Below, piece after piece: positions 9,687 through 18,662 of a DNA stretch of 64,000 nucleotides. The notes beneath the pieces are model-generated. The model was given only the letters and a program-made list of their open reading frames with translations. It did not search any database and had not been told where the DNA came from. Made by a program: the position numbers and the translations under genes. Origin of the DNA: Streptomyces sp. M92 (GTDB lineage Bacteria > Actinomycetota > Actinomycetes > Streptomycetales > Streptomycetaceae); the NCBI RefSeq assembly GCF_028473745.1, contig NZ_CP101137.1, positions 5,952,001 through 6,016,000 on the forward strand, given 5' to 3'. Numbering within the stretch: the first letter of the stretch is position 1; each line of letters opens with the position of its first letter.

Positions 9687-12089
9687 ATGGCTGCATGGAA
9701 CGCGGACGAGAACGCCGACCTGCGGGGTCCTCTCGACGTGTCCAGGGCGGCCACGATGGTCATCGACGCCCGGGACACGGTCGTCGGGTGGAGTCCGGCG
9801 GCGGAGCGGCTGCTCGGCTACCGGCCGGAGGAGGTCGTCGGCCGTCCGCTGTCCGCCTTCCTGTCGCCCGGCCCGAGCACCTCGGTCGCCCCGCTGTCCC
9901 ACCGGCTCCGGGGGAACGAGACCCGCACCGCCCGGCGACGGGACGGGCTCGAGCTGGTCCTCGCCACCGCGGTGTCTCCCCTGTCCGGTTCCGGCACGGC
10001 GGAGCGCGTCCTCATCGCCACCGAGCTGAAGGACTTCCGGCTGTGGGACTTCCGGCTGGCCCTGTTCGACGGGCTGGCCACCCAGTCACCGGTCGGCCTG
10101 GCCGTCTACGACACCGACCTGCGTCTGATCTGGTGCAACACGGCGTACGAGCGAGAGATCGGACGTCCGTTCGCCGAGTTCCGGGGGCTCCGGGCCGATG
10201 CGCTGTACGCCGGTGGCAGGTTCGTGACCAAGGGGCACCCGCCCACCCTGGAAGCGGTCATGCGCCGGGTGCTCGACACCGGGGAGCCCTTCCTGGACCT
10301 GCATTTCCGGGGCCGGCCGCCCAGCGATCCGGAGACGGACCATCTCTGGTCCTGCGCCTACTACCGGCTCCAGGACGCCGACGGCCACGTCTTCGGGGTC
10401 TGCGAGGACGCGTTCGACATCTCCGACCGCCACCGGGCGCAGCAGCGGCTCGCCCTGCTCGTCGAGGCGGGCCGCGGGATCGGCACCGCCCTGGACGTGA
10501 TGGTCACCGCCCGGAAGGTCACCGAGGTGGCGGTGCCGGGTTTCGCCACCACGGTCACGGTCGACCTGGCCGGCGAGGTGCTGGAGGGCGAGGTCCCGGC
10601 CGGCAGCGGCGTGACGCAGGCGCCGCTGGTCCGGGCAGCCCACTGCTCGGCCGGGGACGAGGCCGCCGCGGGGCCGGGTGGCACGTCCTCGCCCTCGCCC
10701 GTCCCGGAGCGTTCGCCCGTGGAGTACCCGTCCGGTTCGCCGCAGGACCGTTGTCTCTCCTCCGGTGGGCTCGTACTCGACGACACGACCCTCGTCGTGC
10801 CGCTCCGGGCGGGTGACGGCATGCTGGGACTCGTCACCTTCGTCCGCGGCGCCGCGGCGGCCGTCTTCGACGGCGGCGAGGTGGCGCTGGCCGACGAGCT
10901 GGTCGCCCGCACGGCCGTGTCCATCGACAACGCCCGGCGGTTCACCCGTGAGCGCACCGCCGCACTGACCCTGCAGCGCCAGTTGCTGCCCCAGAAACTG
11001 CCCGAGGGCTCGGCGGGCGAGCTGGCCTACCGGTATCTGCCCACGGACGACGTGACCGGCGTCGGCGGTGACTGGTTCGACGTCATCCCGCTGTCCGGGG
11101 CCCGGGTCGGACTCGTGGTCGGGGACGTGGTCGGCCACGGGTTGCAGGCGGCGGCCACCATGGGGCGGCTGCGTACGACCGTCCACGCGTTCGCCCAGAT
11201 GGACATGGACCCGGTGGAGCTGCTGTCGCGGCTCGACGACCTGGTGGCCCAGTCGGCGGAGGAGCAGTGGGGCGAGATGGGCATGGCGGACGGCACCCAC
11301 GCCGATGTGACCACCGGCGCGACCTGTCTCTACGCGGTCTACGACCCGGTCTCGCGGCGCTGTGTCATGGCCAGGGCCGGGCATCTGCCGCCGGCGGTCG
11401 TCGCCCCCGACGGCCGGGTCTCCTTCCCGGACCTGCCGGCCGGTCCGCCCCTCGGGCTGGGCGGCCTGCCGTTCGAGTCCATGGAGGTGGAACTGCCGGT
11501 GGGCAGTCTGCTGGCCCTCTTCACGGACGGCCTGGTCGAGGCCCGCGACCGCGACATCGATCACGGACTCGCCGTCCTGGGGCGGGTACTGAGCGACCGG
11601 TGCGCGTCCCTGGACCAACTGTGCGACCGGGTGGTGGCGGAACTCCTGCCGGGCGGGTCGACGGCCGACGACACCGCGCTGCTGCTCGTCCGCACCCGCG
11701 AACTCGACCACACGCAGGTGGCCTCGTGGGAGCTGCCCGCCGAACCGGTCACCGCGGGCCGGTTCAGGGACCTGACCACGCGGCAACTGCACCGGTGGGG
11801 CCTGGAGGAACTGTCCTTCACGACCGAGCTGGTCGTCAGCGAGCTGGTGACCAACGCCGTCAGGTACGCCGAAGGACCGGTCCAGGTGCGCCTCATCCGT
11901 GACCGCACCCTGTGGTGCGAGGTCGCCGACACCGGCCACACGTCACCGCACCTGCGGCACAGCGGCGAGGACGACGAGGGCGGGCGGGGGCTGTTCATCG
12001 TCGCCCAACTCGTCCAGCGCTGGGGCACGCGCTATTCCGGCTCCGGGAAGACCATCTGGACCGAACAAGCCCTGCCCGGACCGGACTGA
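9687..12089 (+). CDS. Cytoplasmic SpoIIE-type PP2C phosphatase with two PAS, GAF and HATPase domains
   Basis: An 800-residue paralogue of the preceding gene, without membrane segments. Order: PAS (about 10-120, DTVVGWSPAAERLLGY), second PAS (about 125-245, LIWCNTAYEREIG), GAF (about 255-415), PP2C phosphatase (about 435-650, GGDWFDVIPL and VGDVVGHG) and HATPase (about 670-795, ELVTNAVRYA and DDEGGRGLFIVAQL). The GAF domain carries a low-complexity insert with SSPSPVPERSPVEYPSG. GGGAGGAACGG lies about 15 bases before the ATG. It probably acts on the same class of anti-anti-sigma factors but senses a cytoplasmic signal. Confidence 0.87.
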   Translation: MAAWNADENADLRGPLDVSRAATMVIDARDTVVGWSPAAERLLGYRPEEVVGRPLSAFLSPGPSTSVAPLSHRLRGNETRTARRRDGLELVLATAVSPLSGSGTAERVLIATELKDFRLWDFRLALFDGLATQSPVGLAVYDTDLRLIWCNTAYEREIGRPFAEFRGLRADALYAGGRFVTKGHPPTLEAVMRRVLDTGEPFLDLHFRGRPPSDPETDHLWSCAYYRLQDADGHVFGVCEDAFDISDRHRAQQRLALLVEAGRGIGTALDVMVTARKVTEVAVPGFATTVTVDLAGEVLEGEVPAGSGVTQAPLVRAAHCSAGDEAAAGPGGTSSPSPVPERSPVEYPSGSPQDRCLSSGGLVLDDTTLVVPLRAGDGMLGLVTFVRGAAAAVFDGGEVALADELVARTAVSIDNARRFTRERTAALTLQRQLLPQKLPEGSAGELAYRYLPTDDVTGVGGDWFDVIPLSGARVGLVVGDVVGHGLQAAATMGRLRTTVHAFAQMDMDPVELLSRLDDLVAQSAEEQWGEMGMADGTHADVTTGATCLYAVYDPVSRRCVMARAGHLPPAVVAPDGRVSFPDLPAGPPLGLGGLPFESMEVELPVGSLLALFTDGLVEARDRDIDHGLAVLGRVLSDRCASLDQLCDRVVAELLPGGSTADDTALLLVRTRELDHTQVASWELPAEPVTAGRFRDLTTRQLHRWGLEELSFTTELVVSELVTNAVRYAEGPVQVRLIRDRTLWCEVADTGHTSPHLRHSGEDDEGGRGLFIVAQLVQRWGTRYSGSGKTIWTEQALPGPD

Positions 12090-12107
12090 CGGGCCGCCCC
12101 GCGTCGG

Positions 12108-12686
12108 CTAGCCACCGGTGCCGGGCGGGCCGTCGAGCACCGTGGGGGCGTACTCCAGCAGCTGGAGCCGGCCGTCGAACGTGCGGTGCCCGACCAGGTC
12201 CAGGGCGACGTCCGGGTACTCGTCGAAGATGCGGTCCTTGCCGGTCGCGCCGGTGATGACCGGGAAGACGACCACCCGGAACCGGTCGACCACACCGGCC
12301 CGCAGGAGCGACCGGCACAGGCTGACGCTGCCGAGGGTGCGCAGGGGCCGGGAGCCGCGCCGCTTGAGGTCCCGCACGGTCTCCGCGGCGTCCCCGCGGA
12401 CCAGCTCCGTGTTGGCCCAGACCGGCGGGGACGTAAGGGTCGAGGAGAACACCATCTTCGGCGCCGCCGTGAGCTTCACGAACACGGGGTTGTCGGCCAT
12501 CTCGGCGGCGAAGCCGGACATCAGCCGGTACGTCGTCGCGCCCATCAGCGTGGTGCGGTCGCCCGCGGAGTCCTCGTCGAGCCAGGCGACGTACTCGGGC
12601 ACGTCCATGCCCCACAGGCCCGGCCAGCCGTCCGCGGCCCCGTAGCCGTCGAGCGAGATGATGAAGTCCACCATGAGGTCCGGCAT
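12108..12686 (-). CDS. Dihydrofolate reductase-family protein (RibD-C-like)
   Basis: A 192-residue member of the RibD C-terminal/DHFR-like family. It begins MVDFIISLDGYGA, has the GATTYRLM strand-helix and LGSVSLCRSLLRAG (nucleotide-binding loop) and VVVFPVITGATGKDRIF. These are stand-alone NADPH-dependent reductases, common in several copies in Streptomyces, with no defined substrate. The start at 12686 is chosen because GGAAGGACAAGG precedes it; the longer frame upstream has atypical composition. It is convergent with the phosphatase gene and divergent from the serine hydrolase. Confidence 0.8.
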   Translation of the reverse strand: MPDLMVDFIISLDGYGAADGWPGLWGMDVPEYVAWLDEDSAGDRTTLMGATTYRLMSGFAAEMADNPVFVKLTAAPKMVFSSTLTSPPVWANTELVRGDAAETVRDLKRRGSRPLRTLGSVSLCRSLLRAGVVDRFRVVVFPVITGATGKDRIFDEYPDVALDLVGHRTFDGRLQLLEYAPTVLDGPPGTGG

Positions 12687-12892
12687 CGGCCTTGTCCTTC
12701 CCCGAAGTACGTGTGCGTACCGGTTATGACCGGCACGGAGCCCGGAAGTCATCGTCGCGCCGGGACGGACGCGACACGGAGGTGTGAACGCCCTCGAAAC
12801 GCCTGAGCGGGACCGCGGCACCCAGCACACTGGCCGGGACCGGAGCCGCACGGTCTCCGGCTCCCCGCCCCGCTCACGAAACGAGGACTGAC

Positions 12893-14068
12893 GTGCCGTC
12901 ATCACCGCGTCGTCGTCTGGCCGCAGGTGCCGCCCTGGTCGCCGCGCTCGCCGGAGGGGTGGCCTCCTCCCCCGTGGCGTACGGAGCCCCCGCCGCCCCC
13001 GCCGCGGCGCGGACCGCCGCCCCGTCCCCCGACATGGCGGGCGTGGCCGCCGCCCTGAACGCCGCCGTGGCCGAGGGGGCGCCGGGCGCGATGGCCAGGT
13101 TCACCGGCCCGGAGGGGGCGCGGGCCCGGACGGCCGGGGTCCGCGACCGCGCCTCGGGCGCGGCCATGGACGTCCGGGCGCGTTTCCGCGTCGGCAGTGT
13201 CAGCAAGACCTTCACGGCCGTCGTGGTGCTGCAGCTCGTCGACGAGGGCAGGCTCGCGCTCGACGCCCCGGTCGACCGCTATCTGCCCGGGCTGCTGCCC
13301 GACGACCGGATCACGGTGCGGCACCTGCTGACCCACCGCAGCGGACTGGCGGACTACACGGACCGGATGTTCCACGAGACCGTGCCCGGCTTCGAGGCCG
13401 TGCGCGACCGGGTCTTCAGCCAGCGGGAACTCGTGGACCTCTCCCTCGCCGAGCCGCGCACCACCGAGCCCGGTGCGACGTACAAGTACTCCAACACCAA
13501 CTTCGTGGTGGCCGGAATGCTCGTCGAGAGGGTCACCGGCCGGCCGGTGGCGCGCGCGTACCAGCAGCGGATCATCGGCCCCCTCGGACTGCGGGAGACC
13601 TCGTACGTGCATCCCGACCCCCGGATCGCGGGGCTGCGCGTGCGCGGGTACCTCCACCCCGACGAGGCCGGCGCCCCGCTGGTGGACTCCACGGAGCAGA
13701 CGGTGTCGTGGGCCCAGTCGGCGGGGGCGGTCATCTCGGCCCCCGCCGACCTCAACACCTTCATGACCGCGCTGATGCGCGGCGGGCTGCTGTCGCCCCG
13801 CATGCTCGACGCCATGACCACCGTCACCCCGACGGACGCCACGAACACCCGGTTCTACGGGCTCGGCCTGCGCCGCTACGACCTCACCTGCGGCACGCGG
13901 GTGTACGGGCACACCGGCACCGTCCAGGGCTACTACACCTACGCGTTCGCGACCCGGGACGGCAGTCGCGGCCTCTCCGCGATGGCGAACACCTCGAACC
14001 GGGGCCAGGCCAACACGGCGCTCGGGGGCACCCTGGAGGCGGCCTTCTGCGGGAAGAAGCCGTCCTGA
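12893..14068 (+). CDS. Secreted beta-lactamase-fold serine hydrolase (DD-carboxypeptidase-like)
   Basis: A 391-residue class C beta-lactamase/DD-peptidase-fold enzyme. A signal peptide spans about residues 1-32 (RRRLAAGAALVAALAGGVASSPVAYGAPA). The three active-site motifs are visible: SVSK (nucleophile Ser and Lys), the YSN tyrosine motif in YKYSNTNF, and HTG in YGHTGTVQGY. It could trim cell-wall stem peptides or hydrolyse esters or D-amino-acid peptides; the family does not fix the substrate. The GTG start follows CGAGGACTGAC. It stands alone, divergent from the DHFR-like gene and convergent with the VOC gene (22 bases between stops). Confidence 0.84.
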   Translation: MPSSPRRRLAAGAALVAALAGGVASSPVAYGAPAAPAAARTAAPSPDMAGVAAALNAAVAEGAPGAMARFTGPEGARARTAGVRDRASGAAMDVRARFRVGSVSKTFTAVVVLQLVDEGRLALDAPVDRYLPGLLPDDRITVRHLLTHRSGLADYTDRMFHETVPGFEAVRDRVFSQRELVDLSLAEPRTTEPGATYKYSNTNFVVAGMLVERVTGRPVARAYQQRIIGPLGLRETSYVHPDPRIAGLRVRGYLHPDEAGAPLVDSTEQTVSWAQSAGAVISAPADLNTFMTALMRGGLLSPRMLDAMTTVTPTDATNTRFYGLGLRRYDLTCGTRVYGHTGTVQGYYTYAFATRDGSRGLSAMANTSNRGQANTALGGTLEAAFCGKKPS

Positions 14069-14090
14069 GGGTGGTCCGAAGTGGCACGTG

Positions 14091-14891
14091 TCAGCCTTCG
14101 CTCGGCTGGAGCACCACGAAGTCCGCGCCGGCCGGATCGAGGCAGACGGCCAGCCGGCCGACGCCCTCCGCGTCCTCCGGGCCCATCTGCACGCTGCCGC
14201 CGTTCCCGGTGACCGCGGCGACGGCGGCGTCGCAGTCGGTGACGGCGAAGACCGGGTGCCAGTACGGCCGGCCGCCCGCGAGGGCGAGATCCTGCTCCCT
14301 CAGCTGCATCAGCCCGCCGTGCATCCGCTCCTCGGGCTGCCCGGCGGGGGTGATGAGCGTGTAGGTGCCCCCGCCACCCGGCATCTCCATGTCGCCGAAC
14401 TGCCAGCCGAAGACCCCGCCGTAGAACTCCTTGGCCGCGGCGGCGTCACTCGTGTACAGCTCCGTCCAGCACAGTGATCCCGGCTGGTCCACCAGCTCGA
14501 CCCCGTTGGTCTTCCCCGGCTGCCAGACGGCGAACTGGCCGCCCAGCGGATCGCTGTACTGCGCCATCCGGCCCCAGTCCTCAAGGTCCATCGGCGCCAC
14601 CCGCACCGTGCCGCCCGCGCCCTCGACCGCCCGGGTCGTGGCGTCGGCGTCGGCCACGGAGTGGTAGATCATCCAGGCCGGACGGGCGCCTTCCTCGGTG
14701 AGGCTGCCGAGGCCGGCGACGATCTTGCCGTCCTTGCGGAACATCCCGCCTTCCGGCCCCTCTCCCCCGCCGCCCATGGACTCGTACTCCCAGCCCAGGA
14801 CCGCGCGGTAGAACGCCGCGGCGGCCGGAACGTCCGGGACGCCGACGTCGATCCAGCAGGGCGAGCCGGAGGCGAAATCAGTGGTGATCAC
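14091..14891 (-). CDS. Two-domain VOC (glyoxalase/bleomycin-resistance fold) protein
   Basis: A 266-residue protein made of two vicinal-oxygen-chelate repeats, about 8-125 (SPCWIDVGVPDVPAAAAFYRAVLGW) and about 138-262 (GSLCWTELYTSDAAAAKEFYGGVFGW). This is the arrangement of Streptomyces hydroxylase-type or antibiotic-binding VOC proteins. The GTG start at 14891 follows AAAGGGAATCGCC; an upstream extension would be unlike a VOC N-terminus. Substrate is unknown; binding and sequestration of small molecules or isomerase/dioxygenase activity are possible. It is divergent from the peptide transporter. Confidence 0.82.
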   Translation of the reverse strand: MITTDFASGSPCWIDVGVPDVPAAAAFYRAVLGWEYESMGGGGEGPEGGMFRKDGKIVAGLGSLTEEGARPAWMIYHSVADADATTRAVEGAGGTVRVAPMDLEDWGRMAQYSDPLGGQFAVWQPGKTNGVELVDQPGSLCWTELYTSDAAAAKEFYGGVFGWQFGDMEMPGGGGTYTLITPAGQPEERMHGGLMQLREQDLALAGGRPYWHPVFAVTDCDAAVAAVTGNGGSVQMGPEDAEGVGRLAVCLDPAGADFVVLQPSEG

Positions 14892-15067
14892 GGCGATTCC
14901 CTTTCGCAGTTCCTGTGTCCTCCCAGCCTGACACCCACCACTGACAACCGCCCCTCGGCCGTGCGAGGGACACCGACCCACAGGGGCATGCGAACGTCGC
15001 AGTTGCGAAGCGAGCATGATCCCTGATCTCCTGACCGGCGAAACTCCCCCGACCGGCGACAGGAACC

Positions 15068-16573
15068 ATGACAGACAGTGCCCACCCCGTGACAGCCGAC
15101 GACGAGCAGCCGCCGTCCGAGGACGACCGCGCCTTCTTCGGACAACCCAAGGGACTGCTGACGCTGTCCGCCCTGGAGGTCTGGGAGCGGTTCTCGTTCC
15201 TGGGCATGCAGGCGATCCTGGTCCTGTACTTCGCCGACTCGGTGGCGAACGAGGGCCTCGGCATGGACGCGGGCACCGCCGCGTCCGTGTCGGCGGCCTA
15301 CGGCACCCTCGTCTACCTGGTCTCCGTCGGGGGCGGCTGGCTCGCCGACCGCATCCTCGGCTCCTACCGGGCGGTCCTGTGGGGCGGCGTCCTCATCGCG
15401 CTGGGCCACTACTCCATGGCCGTGCCCACCGCCACCATGACCTGGGTCGGCCTGGGCCTGATCAGCGCCGGCACCGGGCTGCTCAAGCCCAACGTGGCCG
15501 CCATGGTCGGCAAGCTGTACCGCACCGACGACGACCGCCGCGACGCGGGCTTCGCGCTGTACTACATGGGCATCAACGTCGGCGCGTTCGCCGGCCCGCT
15601 GATCACCGGCTGGCTGGGCGAGCACCAGGGCTGGCACTGGGGCTTCTCGGCCGCCGCCTTCGGCATGACCCTCGGGCTGATCCAGTACATCGCCGGACGG
15701 CGGCACCTCGCCGGCCGCAAGCACGCCGCCGAGTTCGCCCTGGCCCCGGCGGCCATGCGGCGGGCCGTGTGGCTGATGACCGCCGGAGCCGTGGCCTTCG
15801 CCGTGCTGTGCGGGGTCCTCGCGGGGGTCGGCTGGCTCACCATGGGACGGTTCGTCGACGTCCTCACGCTCGTCTCGGTGGTCGCGCCGGTCGTCTACTT
15901 CTGGGTCATGTTCACCAGCCCCAGGGTCACCGCTCAGGAGCGCGGGCGGCTGCGGCCCTACATCGTGCTCTTCCTGGCCTCGGTGGTGTTCAACTTCATC
16001 CTCTTCCAGGCGTACTCGACGATGATGCTGCTCGCCTCCACGAACGCGAACACCAGCATCCTCGGGTTCGACTTCCCCTCCAGCTGGTACGCCTCCGCGC
16101 TCGGCGCCTTCGAGGTGGCGCTGGCGCCCGTGGTCGCCGCCGTCTGGGTGCGGATGGGCCGCCGGCAGCCGCACGCCTCGAACAAGATCGCGCTCGGTGT
16201 GATCCTCGGCGGCCTGTCGTTCCTCCTCATGGTGCTGCCGACCTCGGGTCACGAGGGCACCGACTACCGGATGGCCGCCTGGTGGATCGTCGGCTCCTAC
16301 CTGCTGCTCGGCCTCGGCGACGTGCTCCTGGAGACCTCGGGCCTGTCGGCCAGCAGCAAGCTCGCGCCGAAGGCCTTCTCCAGCCAGACCATGGCCCTGT
16401 GGTTCCTCTCCCTCGCCCTCGCCAACGGCATCCAGGCCCAGGTGGTGAAGATCTACGACGATGTGTCCCACCCCGCGTACTTCGGCGTCAACGGCGCGAT
16501 CGCCGTCGTCCTCGGCCTGGTCGTCGTCGCGCTCGCACCGTGGCTGCGGCGCACGATGCATCCCGTCCACTGA
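15068..16573 (+). CDS. POT/PTR2-family proton-coupled oligopeptide transporter
   Basis: A 501-residue polytopic membrane protein with 12 or more helices. It carries the POT ExxERF motif in LEVWERFSF (proton coupling and substrate binding), the PTR2 region GLISAGTGLLKPNVAAM and the second signature ALYYMGINVGAFAGP. It imports di- and tripeptides with protons. The ATG at 15068 follows AGGAACC. The CocE/NonD hydrolase begins 58 bases downstream on the same strand and may be co-transcribed, which would pair peptide uptake with a cytosolic serine peptidase or esterase. Confidence 0.88.
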   Translation: MTDSAHPVTADDEQPPSEDDRAFFGQPKGLLTLSALEVWERFSFLGMQAILVLYFADSVANEGLGMDAGTAASVSAAYGTLVYLVSVGGGWLADRILGSYRAVLWGGVLIALGHYSMAVPTATMTWVGLGLISAGTGLLKPNVAAMVGKLYRTDDDRRDAGFALYYMGINVGAFAGPLITGWLGEHQGWHWGFSAAAFGMTLGLIQYIAGRRHLAGRKHAAEFALAPAAMRRAVWLMTAGAVAFAVLCGVLAGVGWLTMGRFVDVLTLVSVVAPVVYFWVMFTSPRVTAQERGRLRPYIVLFLASVVFNFILFQAYSTMMLLASTNANTSILGFDFPSSWYASALGAFEVALAPVVAAVWVRMGRRQPHASNKIALGVILGGLSFLLMVLPTSGHEGTDYRMAAWWIVGSYLLLGLGDVLLETSGLSASSKLAPKAFSSQTMALWFLSLALANGIQAQVVKIYDDVSHPAYFGVNGAIAVVLGLVVVALAPWLRRTMHPVH

Positions 16574-16631
16574 CCACCGGCACCCGCCCCGACCACTGAC
16601 CCGCCCGGCCCGCCGGAAGGTGTACCTCCCC

Positions 16632-18638
16632 ATGCGCATCCGCACCGACTTCCCCTACGAGACGACCCACGACGACATCCGCATCCCCCTGCCGGACGGC
16701 ACCCGCCTCTACGCACGCGTGTGGCGGCCGGTCACCGACGAGCCGGTTCCCGCCCTGCTGGAGTACCTGCCGTACCGGCTCAGCGACTGGACCGCGCCCC
16801 GGGACAGCCAGCGCCACCCCTGGTACGCGGGCCACGGCTACGCCTCCGTCCGCGTCGACGTGCGCGGACACGGCAACAGCGAGGGCCTGCCCGGCGACGA
16901 GTACGACGCCACCGAGCTGGCCGACGGCGTCGCGGTCGTCGAGTGGCTGGCCGCGCAGCCCTGGTGCGACGGCAAGGTCGGCATGTTCGGCATCTCCTGG
17001 GGCGGCTTCAACTCGCTCCAGATCGCCGCGCTGGCGCCCGAACCCCTCAAGGCCGTCGTCACCGTCTGCTCCGCGGACGACCGGTACGACAACGACGTGC
17101 ACTACATGGGCGGCTCGGTGCTCGGCGTCGACATGCACGCCTGGGCCTCGACCATGCTCGCCTTCGTCTGCCGTCCGCCGGACCCCGAGTACGCCGGGGA
17201 GGAGTGGCGGCAGATGTGGCTGCGGCGGCTGGAGGCGGTCGACCCGTTCATCCACACCTGGCTGTCCCACCAGCTCCGTGACGAGTACTGGAAACACGGC
17301 AGCGTCTGTGAGGACTACTCCGCGCTCGACGCCGCCGTCCTCGCCGTCGGCGGCTGGCACGACCCGTACCGCGACACCGTGCTCCGGCTCGTGGAGCACC
17401 TGCCCGGCGACCGGGTGCGCGGACTGATCGGCCCCTGGTCGCACCAGTACCCGGACCGCGGACTGCCGCCGGGCCCGGCGATCGGCTTCCTGCAGGAGAC
17501 ACTGCGCTGGTGGGACCAGCACCTCAAGGGCCGGGACACCGGCGTGATGGAGGAGCCGCTGCTCCGTTCCTGGATCAGCGAGTCGCACCGCCCGGCCACC
17601 GTCTACCCCGAACTGCCGGGCCGCTGGGTCGGCGACCCCGCCTGGCCCTCCCCGTACACGACCCCCACGCCCCACGCCCTCGGCGGTGACCCGGTCGTCG
17701 TGTGTTCGCCCCAGCACACCGGCATCGACGCCGGCCGCTTCTTCCCCTTCGGCAACGACGCCGACCTGCCGCCCGACCAGCGCGAGGAGGACGCCCGCTC
17801 GGCGTGCTTCGAGTTCCCCGTCACCGACGGCCCGGTGGAGATCCTCGGCCGCCCGGAGGTGACCCTGCGGCTGCGGATGGACGTGCCGTACGGGCAGGTC
17901 GTGGCCCGGCTGTGCGACGTGACGCCGGACGGCTCGTCGACCCTCGTGACCCGCGGCGCGCTCAACCTCGCCGCCCGCGAGGGCCGGGACCGCAACGTGC
18001 CCTGGCCGCCCGGGGCGACGGAGACCGTGACCTTCCAGCTCAACGGCATCGGTCACAGCTTCCCCGCCGGGCACCGCATCCGCCTCGCCGTCTCCTCCGC
18101 CTACTGGCCGTGGATCTGGCCGCAGGCGGGCTCCGAGAACGGCTTCGTGCTGGAACCGGCCGGGTCGGCACTCGTACTGCCCGTGCGGGACGGCGGGGCC
18201 CACCCGGAGGACGCCGGCATCCGTTTCGAGCCGCCCGAGCAGTCCGAGCCGCTGCGCGTCACCGTGCCGGCGGCCGAGGGGGAGGAGCGCCCGGAGCGGC
18301 TGGTGGTGCGCGATGTCGCCAAGGGCGAATGGCGGCTGGAGGTCGATCCGCGTTACGGCGGCACCCGCGTGTACCCGGACGGCCTGGAGTTCACCGAGGA
18401 CGCGCTGGAGACGTACACCGTCCGGGAGGACGACCCGCTGTCGGCGCGGGCCGGGTCCCAGTGGACCGTACGTCTGCGTCGCCCGGAACGTGCCTGGGAC
18501 GTACGGGTCGAGACCAGGTCGGAGATCACCTGCGACGCCGAGGACTTCGTCACGTCGAACGAGGTGGTGTGCCGCGACGGCGAGGAGATCGTCTTCCGGC
18601 GCAGTTGGGACAGGCGCGTCCCGCGGGTCGCCCGCTGA
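16632..18638 (+). CDS. CocE/NonD-family hydrolase (X-Pro dipeptidyl-peptidase S15-like)
   Basis: A 668-residue serine hydrolase. The N-terminal alpha/beta domain has the nucleophile elbow GMFGISWGGF, an acid candidate in GGWHDPY and the catalytic His in IGPWSHQYPD. The C-terminal jelly-roll half is typical of the family (ILGRPEVTLRL ... GHSFPAGHRIRLAVSSAYWP). Relatives cleave cocaine esters, cephalosporin side chains or Xaa-Pro dipeptides. The ATG at 16632 follows GGAAGG. The peptide transporter just upstream favours a peptide-processing role. A second copy lies at 44259-46304. Confidence 0.85.
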   Translation: MRIRTDFPYETTHDDIRIPLPDGTRLYARVWRPVTDEPVPALLEYLPYRLSDWTAPRDSQRHPWYAGHGYASVRVDVRGHGNSEGLPGDEYDATELADGVAVVEWLAAQPWCDGKVGMFGISWGGFNSLQIAALAPEPLKAVVTVCSADDRYDNDVHYMGGSVLGVDMHAWASTMLAFVCRPPDPEYAGEEWRQMWLRRLEAVDPFIHTWLSHQLRDEYWKHGSVCEDYSALDAAVLAVGGWHDPYRDTVLRLVEHLPGDRVRGLIGPWSHQYPDRGLPPGPAIGFLQETLRWWDQHLKGRDTGVMEEPLLRSWISESHRPATVYPELPGRWVGDPAWPSPYTTPTPHALGGDPVVVCSPQHTGIDAGRFFPFGNDADLPPDQREEDARSACFEFPVTDGPVEILGRPEVTLRLRMDVPYGQVVARLCDVTPDGSSTLVTRGALNLAAREGRDRNVPWPPGATETVTFQLNGIGHSFPAGHRIRLAVSSAYWPWIWPQAGSENGFVLEPAGSALVLPVRDGGAHPEDAGIRFEPPEQSEPLRVTVPAAEGEERPERLVVRDVAKGEWRLEVDPRYGGTRVYPDGLEFTEDALETYTVREDDPLSARAGSQWTVRLRRPERAWDVRVETRSEITCDAEDFVTSNEVVCRDGEEIVFRRSWDRRVPRVAR

Positions 18639-18662
18639 CTCCTCGTCGGTACTCTGCCCGGC

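Noticed and set aside
12720..12733. CCGGT-N4-ACCGG dyad upstream of the DHFR-like gene
   Set aside because: Short arms, no regulator gene adjacent and no second copy; not enough to call an operator.
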